From positions 1-47,654 of the forward strand of contig JALHMN010000013.1 in NCBI GenBank assembly GCA_022844005.1: 47,654 bases of DNA, read 5' to 3'. Source of the DNA: a bacterium. Its GTDB lineage: Bacteria > Pseudomonadota > Alphaproteobacteria > Ferrovibrionales > Ferrovibrionaceae. Position numbers and translations under genes: made by a program. How positions within the stretch are numbered: the first letter of the stretch is position 1; every line of letters begins with the position of its first letter. A model generated the notes under the pieces. It searched no databases. It was given only the letters and a program-made list of their open reading frames with translations, and was not told where the DNA came from. Positions 44,147 to 47,654 of this stretch are shown in pieces.

Positions 44147-46227
44147 GACGGCTGCCGATCGGCCGAAGGGTCGCCAGCGTGCCGCGATGTCAGCGGGAGC
44201 AGGATCCGCATCGTCGTTCCCTGTCCGCGCCGGCTCTCGACCTCGAGATTGCCACCCATCTCGCGAATGCTCTCGCGAGCCTGATAGGCGCCGATGCCGT
44301 AGCCGCCCCCTTTCGTCGAGCGGAATGGGCGGAACAGCTCATCACGTACAAAATCCGCGTCCATCCCTGGTCCCTTATCGATGACTTCAATCATACCATG
44401 CCCGGCTCTGACGCCGACGCGCAGCGCGACCGGCGTGTCGTCGGACGTGGCCTCCACGGCGTTCTGCAGCAAGTGTTCCAAAACATTGGTTAATTTGTCG
44501 ATATCATTCAGTCGGACCGGCACCTTTTCCTGATCGCAACGCACCTTGATGCGGCGATCGCCCGCCAGCCATCGCGTCGCAAGCCCGCGGGCGACCCCCA
44601 CCAGATCGCCACTCCCAGGCTGCTGCTGGGCGGCCCTTTCGCGATCCACCGCCGCCCTCCCCTGACTGAGTTGCTCGAGCAGCGTTCGCATCTTCTCGAC
44701 CGAACTGCGCAGGGTCGCCACCAGATCGGCACGAAACTCCGGATTGTCGCCGAATTTCTCCGCATTCCGCACCATCAGCGACTGCTGACCCACGAGGTTT
44801 TTCAGGTCGTGCGCGACGAATGCGAACCGCTTGTTGAATTCCTCGAGTTGACGCGCATCCGTGAGGGCGCGGTAGCTCAGTTCCTCAACGAGATAGCTGG
44901 CGATTTGGCTGCCGATCAGTCGCAACAGGCCGTAGTCTTCGTCATCCAGATGGCGCGACACCCGAGGCTGCATCAGCACGATGATTCCGACCATGCGATC
45001 GCGATGGACCAGCGGGATAAGCAGCCAGGGATCATCGAGACCAGCGAGGACGGGCGCTCCGTCGAGCACGAGATCCGCGGGGACCGTCATCGGATTGGCG
45101 AGATCGACGATCCTAGAGTTCGCCTGGAGATGATGCACAACCGAATCATCCGCCGGAAGCGTTGCCACGGGTGCCGGAACGCTCCAGCCTGCCGTGCAAG
45201 CGAACTCGGGCCTGGCTCCGTCGCGAAACCAGAGAATCCCCGAATGGCTATCCACCAGATCCGCCACGGCCTTGATGCATCTCGCCTGCAGCCCGAGGAG
45301 GTCGTTGTCGGAAGAGATGGTGTTGATCAAGCGATTCCATTCCACCCGATAGTCGTATTTGTAGGAAAAGAAATTCTGGCTAATGAAGAGCTTGACGCCA
45401 GAGCGGACGGTGCCGGAAAGAAAGGCCACCGCCAGTGCCAGAACGGCGAGGACCACGAGCACCGCGGCGAGCGTCGTTCCGGCCTCGCCGCCAAATGCGC
45501 GCGCATAGGCGCCGACCAGTGCCGTGACGATGAGGTAGAGGCCCGCGGCAACAAGCGTCGCGGAATAGAAGACCACCCGACGGGAGGCATAGAGGTTGAC
45601 GGCGATTGCCGCGTCGCGGACTGCCGTCACCAGCAGCAATGGAATCAGGGCAACCGATACGAGGGCGCGGGCCGCGAGGACGGAAGGGCTTCCGACGCCG
45701 AACAGGTAGGTCACCGAATGGACCATGATATCGAGGAAGAACATGGTGGAGAGGGCAATCAGAAGATATTTGAGCGCCCAGACCTCCGCTTCCGACAGGT
45801 TCCTGAACAAATTCTCGACGACTACCAGCCCCAGCACCCCCAATCCGATCGCGAACAGGCGGTCCATCCCGGCCGGGCGTTCGTAGCCGGCAAGCAGCAG
45901 CGCCCCGGCGCTCGCGATGGCGAGCGAAACAGCCACCACGATGAAGGTCTGCCACAGGCGCCGGCTTTCCGTGGCAATCGGCCAGGCAAGCATCACGACG
46001 AGGGCGATCCAGAGCGTTGACCTCGACACCTCGACGATGCGCGGCCAGATGCCGACGGACAATCCCCATTCGGCCAGCGCGACAGAACCCGCCCACAGAC
46101 TCGTCGCCAAGGCAGCCATGGCAAACAACAGCGAACCCGTACGCGGCAATCCGCGGATGAGCGCGACAACGGCGGTGGCAAAATAGGCAAAGGCCGCCAG
46201 GCCGTGAGTCCAGGCTGCGAGGGTCAT
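44143..46227 (-). CDS. prsK: PEP-CTERM system histidine kinase PrsK
   Basis: Membrane sensor kinase, partner of PrsR. 694 residues from ATG at 46227. About nine hydrophobic segments fill residues 1-290. A GAF-like domain follows (roughly 300-450, with WLLIPLVHRDRMVGIIVLMQ), then the phospho-acceptor helix FAFVAHDLKNLVGQQ with the histidine near residue 471, and the ATPase domain with VLEHLLQNAVEATSD (N box), VIDKGPGMDADF (G1) and KGGGYGIGAYQARE (G2). This layout matches the PEP-CTERM histidine kinase family. The signal sensed is not known. Confidence 0.94.
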   Translation of the reverse strand: MTLAAWTHGLAAFAYFATAVVALIRGLPRTGSLLFAMAALATSLWAGSVALAEWGLSVGIWPRIVEVSRSTLWIALVVMLAWPIATESRRLWQTFIVVAVSLAIASAGALLLAGYERPAGMDRLFAIGLGVLGLVVVENLFRNLSEAEVWALKYLLIALSTMFFLDIMVHSVTYLFGVGSPSVLAARALVSVALIPLLLVTAVRDAAIAVNLYASRRVVFYSATLVAAGLYLIVTALVGAYARAFGGEAGTTLAAVLVVLAVLALAVAFLSGTVRSGVKLFISQNFFSYKYDYRVEWNRLINTISSDNDLLGLQARCIKAVADLVDSHSGILWFRDGARPEFACTAGWSVPAPVATLPADDSVVHHLQANSRIVDLANPMTVPADLVLDGAPVLAGLDDPWLLIPLVHRDRMVGIIVLMQPRVSRHLDDEDYGLLRLIGSQIASYLVEELSYRALTDARQLEEFNKRFAFVAHDLKNLVGQQSLMVRNAEKFGDNPEFRADLVATLRSSVEKMRTLLEQLSQGRAAVDRERAAQQQPGSGDLVGVARGLATRWLAGDRRIKVRCDQEKVPVRLNDIDKLTNVLEHLLQNAVEATSDDTPVALRVGVRAGHGMIEVIDKGPGMDADFVRDELFRPFRSTKGGGYGIGAYQARESIREMGGNLEVESRRGQGTTMRILLPLTSRHAGDPSADRQPS

Positions 46228-46256
46228 GCTGATCCCGCGGTGATGGCGCTCTCAGA

Positions 46257-46583
46257 TCAATTGCGGTTCGAGCGGCCGTAATGGCCATCGATCCACGCGC
46301 CGGCCGCATCGCGATGCGGCTTGCTTGCCGAATTGGCCATTACCTGCGCCTGCTCGAAACTGCTTATCTCCGTCACGCCGAATCGAACTATCAGCTGCTC
46401 GACAAAACGCGGAAATATCTCACAGAAAAGCTGGAAGTCCTGGATGTCGTCCCGCAACTGGTCATGCATCTGCATCAGCGCCTCGAGGCGCTCGGGCCAT
46501 GACTTTCCGGCCAGGAGCCGGTAGCAACGTTCTACCAGTTCGGCCGCGAGATCGGGCGTAGGCACAGGATCGGAAGCGGGCAT
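46257..46583 (-). CDS. Small protein of unknown function in the XrtA cluster
   Basis: 108 residues from ATG at 46583 with AAGGGA about 6 nt upstream. The sequence is soluble and mostly helical, rich in hydrophobic and charged residues (LVERCYRLLAGKSWPERLEAL, FQLFCEIFPRFVEQLIVRFG). Two cysteines are present. No domain is recognised. It lies in line between the amidotransferase and prsK, separated from prsK by 29 nt, so it is probably co-transcribed and may belong to the same pathway. Confidence 0.6.
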   Translation of the reverse strand: MPASDPVPTPDLAAELVERCYRLLAGKSWPERLEALMQMHDQLRDDIQDFQLFCEIFPRFVEQLIVRFGVTEISSFEQAQVMANSASKPHRDAAGAWIDGHYGRSNRN

Positions 46584-46655
46584 ACAGATCCCTTCGCTGG
46601 CGGAAGTCTATGTGGTGACGCCCGCCGGGAGCAAGCGGGAGATCGGCCGGCCGGT

Positions 46656-47654
46656 TCAAACGCTCGGGCTGACACGACGCAGAAAGCTCTCGAACATCCA
46701 GACCGACCACAGAAGCTGTGCATGGTCGCGCCGGCCCGACGCGTGAGCATCAACCCGCTCCCGCAGCGCGCTTAAGTCGAACAGGCCCGATTCTCGGATT
46801 GCGGCACTATCCACCGCAGCCCGAATCCGCTCGAGGAGCGGTCCGCGAAACCAGTCGGCCAGCGGGATCGAGAAGCCGCTCTTCGGCCGGTACAGCAACT
46901 CGGCGGGCACATGCGGCTCAAGGGCGCGCTTGAGTATGTATTTCCGCTCCTGACCGTTCAGCTTGAGCGACGACGGCAGTCTGGTGGCCCATTCGACCAG
47001 GGTGTGGTCCAGCATGGGCACCCGGACTTCAAGGGAAACCGCCATACTGGCGCGGTCCACCTTGGTCAGCATCCGGCCCGAGAGCCAGGTCTTCATGTCG
47101 GCATAGAGGACTTTGCCGAGCGCATCGTCGGTATCGGCATGGTCCATATGCCCGCGCAGGACATCGATTGCCCTGTGACCCTGCAGATCACGCTTCAACT
47201 TGTCGGAGAAGATGGCAGCGCGTTCGGAGTCGGTCATGTCAGATACGCTGATGAAATACGCCTCGGCTGAATCCCGGGCGAGTTCCTGAAAGGTCGTTTT
47301 CGCTCGCAGGAATCGTGGCGCCCAGTCGAGCTTGGGGTAGATCGTCCCGAGGGCGCCGAAGACGCCGCGCCGCAGGCCGCCGGGCAGCCATTCCCTCACC
47401 TGTTCCTCGCGGCTATGCCAAAGATAGCGGCGGTATCCGCCGAACAGTTCGTCGGCACCGTCTCCCGACAGGGCGACCGTTACATGGCGGCGCGCAAGGC
47501 CGCAGACGCGCAGGGTCGGCAGCGCCGAACTGTCGGCGAAGGGCTCATCGTAGATGGCACCGAGATCGTCGATCGGACCGAGGGCCGTCGCGTCCACCTG
47601 TTCCACGTGATGATCGGTGGCGTAGCGCCGCGCCAGCTTCTCGGCGTAGGAAGA
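46656..47654 (-). CDS. Asparagine synthase-like amidotransferase, XrtA-associated (5' part beyond window)
   Basis: C-terminal synthetase part of an asparagine synthase B-type protein; the frame is open to the right edge (SSYAEKLARRYATDHH), so the glutaminase domain and ATP pyrophosphatase loop lie outside. The visible 332 residues include IYDEPFADSSALPT, VALSGDGADELFGGYRRYLW, TWLSGRMLTKVDRASMAVSLEVRVPMLDH and the KSGFSIPLADWFRGPL segment. In exosortase-A clusters such proteins are annotated as system-associated amidotransferases, thought to amidate a sugar or peptide of the exopolysaccharide; the XrtA assignment rests on the prsK/prsR/prsT neighbours. Confidence 0.9.
   Translation of the reverse strand, partial: SSYAEKLARRYATDHHVEQVDATALGPIDDLGAIYDEPFADSSALPTLRVCGLARRHVTVALSGDGADELFGGYRRYLWHSREEQVREWLPGGLRRGVFGALGTIYPKLDWAPRFLRAKTTFQELARDSAEAYFISVSDMTDSERAAIFSDKLKRDLQGHRAIDVLRGHMDHADTDDALGKVLYADMKTWLSGRMLTKVDRASMAVSLEVRVPMLDHTLVEWATRLPSSLKLNGQERKYILKRALEPHVPAELLYRPKSGFSIPLADWFRGPLLERIRAAVDSAAIRESGLFDLSALRERVDAHASGRRDHAQLLWSVWMFESFLRRVSPSV

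Overview
The window looks like a high-G+C alphaproteobacterial chromosome, most likely from Rhodospirillales or a near relative. The evidence is the compact dcw cluster, a bacterial type A RNase P RNA, LexA-type GTTC-N7-GTTC boxes of the form known in Alphaproteobacteria, and an XrtA/PEP-CTERM regulatory cluster. I cannot name a genus from the sequence alone.

Left part (1-17944, minus strand): a complete, canonically ordered dcw cluster read right to left: mraZ, rsmH, ftsL, ftsI, murE, murF, mraY, murD, ftsW, murG, murC, murB, ddl, ftsQ, ftsA and ftsZ. ftsZ is cut by the left edge. Nearly every junction is a 4-nt ATGA or GTGA overlap. The only sizeable gaps are murF-mraY and ftsA-ftsZ, and both contain GC-rich hairpins. 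The unit makes lipid II and the divisome that uses it.

The 331-nt divergent control region (17945-18275) is the most interesting non-coding stretch. It holds a 10-bp-periodic GGG array that resembles MraZ boxes and overlaps a promoter-like sequence. It also holds two identical 15-bp LexA-type SOS boxes in mirror-image orientation, one reading towards mraZ and one towards an AsmA-like gene. The box on the mraZ side contains the -10 of a second promoter-like sequence.

Centre (18276-28774, plus strand): an AsmA-family protein; a run of overlapping genes (GT-A-like glycosyltransferase, GNAT acetyltransferase, DUF4126 membrane protein, mercuric-reductase-like flavoprotein); opgG-opgH for periplasmic glucans with a small membrane protein behind them; a YkgJ-type cysteine-cluster protein; and a GST with an extra C-terminal domain. 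A LysR regulator converges on the GST. A fused CydDC-like ABC exporter follows, then rnpB and an AmpD-like amidase on the minus strand.

Right part (34744-47654): two plus-strand genes of visibly lower G+C, namely a Gfo/Idh/MocA oxidoreductase fused to an SDR epimerase and a GT4 glycosyltransferase. They converge on a minus-strand exopolysaccharide/exosortase-A-type cluster: asparagine-synthase-like amidotransferase (cut by the right edge), a small unknown protein, PrsK-like histidine kinase, PrsR-like sigma-54 response regulator, PrsT-like TPR protein, a PEP-CTERM-associated sugar transferase and a small membrane protein. The exosortase itself is not in the window.
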